Shown here one piece after another: positions 63,402-64,000 of a stretch of DNA of 64,000 nucleotides. How positions within the stretch are numbered: the first letter of the stretch is position 1; every line of letters begins with the position of its first letter. Position numbers and translations under genes: made by a program. Origin of the DNA: Myxococcaceae bacterium (GTDB lineage Bacteria > Myxococcota > Myxococcia > Myxococcales > Myxococcaceae); NCBI GenBank assembly GCA_016926755.1, contig JAFGNZ010000224.1, positions 1-64,000 on the forward strand. Direction: 5' to 3'. The notes under the pieces are model-generated. The model saw only the letters and a list, made by a program, of their open reading frames with translations. It searched no databases and was not told the DNA's origin.

Positions 63402-64000
63402 ATGGCCGATGAACTCGTCAGTGGACTGTTGAAGGACGTGGACGTGCGCGTGGTGCTGGCGCTCACCTCGGAGCTGTCGCGCCAGGCCCGGGCCACGCAC
63501 AAGAGCGAGGCGGCCTCGGCCGCGCTGCTCTCTCAGGGCCTCACCGCCGCCGCGCTGATGGCGGCGCTGCAGAAGGGGGACACCCGCATCAACCTGCAGC
63601 TGGAGTGTGATGGGCCGCTGCGCGGCCTCTTCGTGGATGGAGACACCTCCGGCCTGGTGCGCGGCTACGTGAAGAACCCCCTGGTGGCCCACCTGGGCGC
63701 CGCGGGCGAGTACCGCTGGCGCCCGGTGCTGGGCAACAAGGGCTTCATCTCCGTGCTGAGAGACCTCGGCGGCGGCGAGTACTACCGCTCCTCGGTGGAG
63801 CTGGAGCGCTTCGAGCTGGTGGGGGATCTGGAGCGCTACTTCGCCATCTCCGATCAGGTGGCCACCCAGCTCAAGATGGAGCAGCTGCCCGCGCCGGTGG
63901 ACGGTGCCACGGATCCGCTGGGGCGGGTGGCGGGCGTGCTCCTCCAGCCGCTGCCGGATGGGGACCGTGAGGCCTTCCAGGAGCTCGGCCGCCAGCTTGG
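63402..64000 (+). CDS. hslO: Hsp33 redox-regulated chaperone, 5' part
   Basis: The first 199 codons of an Hsp33 family protein are present; the frame is open at the window end. It starts MADELVSGLLKDVDVRVVLA and shows LINE-type Hsp33 N-terminal features: SELSRQARATHKSEAASAAL, GDTRINLQLECDGPLRGLFV and YFAISDQVATQLKM. The C-terminal zinc redox switch with four cysteines lies beyond base 64000. In other bacteria Hsp33 binds unfolded proteins on oxidative stress. Confidence 0.92.
   Translation, partial: MADELVSGLLKDVDVRVVLALTSELSRQARATHKSEAASAALLSQGLTAAALMAALQKGDTRINLQLECDGPLRGLFVDGDTSGLVRGYVKNPLVAHLGAAGEYRWRPVLGNKGFISVLRDLGGGEYYRSSVELERFELVGDLERYFAISDQVATQLKMEQLPAPVDGATDPLGRVAGVLLQPLPDGDREAFQELGRQL

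Noticed and set aside
1-64000. CRISPR arrays, tRNA or rRNA genes
   Set aside because: No regularly spaced short direct repeats, cloverleaf-like sequences or rRNA-like blocks were seen; the repeated DNA in 1-30 kb is protein-coding domain repetition.

Overview
The window looks like chromosomal DNA of a myxobacterium, probably of the Cystobacterineae (Archangium, Cystobacter, Stigmatella or Hyalangium type). The grounds are very high GC with strong third-position bias, many lipoproteins, two ECF sigma/anti-sigma pairs, CHAT/caspase-like signalling proteins, a DUF3396 (TsiV-type) immunity homologue and a giant modular surface protein. This is inference from gene content; no rRNA is present to confirm it. 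I see no tRNA, rRNA, CRISPR array, IS element or prophage.

Left part (1-32.6 kb). Almost half the window is one minus-strand reading frame that starts at 30237 and is still open at base 1: at least 10,079 codons. It encodes a Sec-exported protein built of tandem Ig-like domains, then about seven ~1.9 kb super-modules (LVIVD-type propeller repeats, a Big_5/SbsA-type Ig domain, a pair of IPT/TIG-like domains), then alternating propeller and Ig blocks, then glycine-rich 342-residue repeats running off the edge. It is translationally coupled (ATGA) to an upstream lipoprotein prolyl isomerase of the SurA/parvulin type, and a second such lipoprotein is encoded divergently. The large plus-strand reading frames here (one of 3,460 codons) are antisense shadows.

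Caspase-fold operon (41.4-32.6 kb, minus). An ECF sigma factor overlaps a zinc-finger anti-sigma factor whose exoplasmic part is TPR plus a CHAT protease. Then come an unknown 227-aa protein, a gingipain/C25-like caspase-fold protein and a CHAT-STAND ATPase with a C-terminal membrane anchor. Three predicted caspase-fold proteases behind one sigma factor is the best candidate for an undescribed signalling, conflict or cell-death system.

Right part (41.7-64 kb). This mixes housekeeping and envelope genes: an RlmK-like rRNA methyltransferase; a metallopeptidase lipoprotein plus a small lipoprotein; a Cys-rich lipoprotein divergent from a second ECF sigma/FecR-type anti-sigma pair; fxsA; a DUF1499 protein; an RlmI-like methyltransferase with a YkgJ-type protein, a small lipoprotein and glycerate kinase in one overlapping operon; a nicotinamidase-like hydrolase; an orphan DUF3396 protein; an ABC peptide importer (binding lipoprotein and two permeases, no ATPases nearby); a PBP4-type DacB with a long extra C-terminal region; ssb; sdhC without sdhA/sdhB beside it; and the 5' part of hslO (Hsp33). 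Several convergent pairs are separated by clear hairpin terminators.
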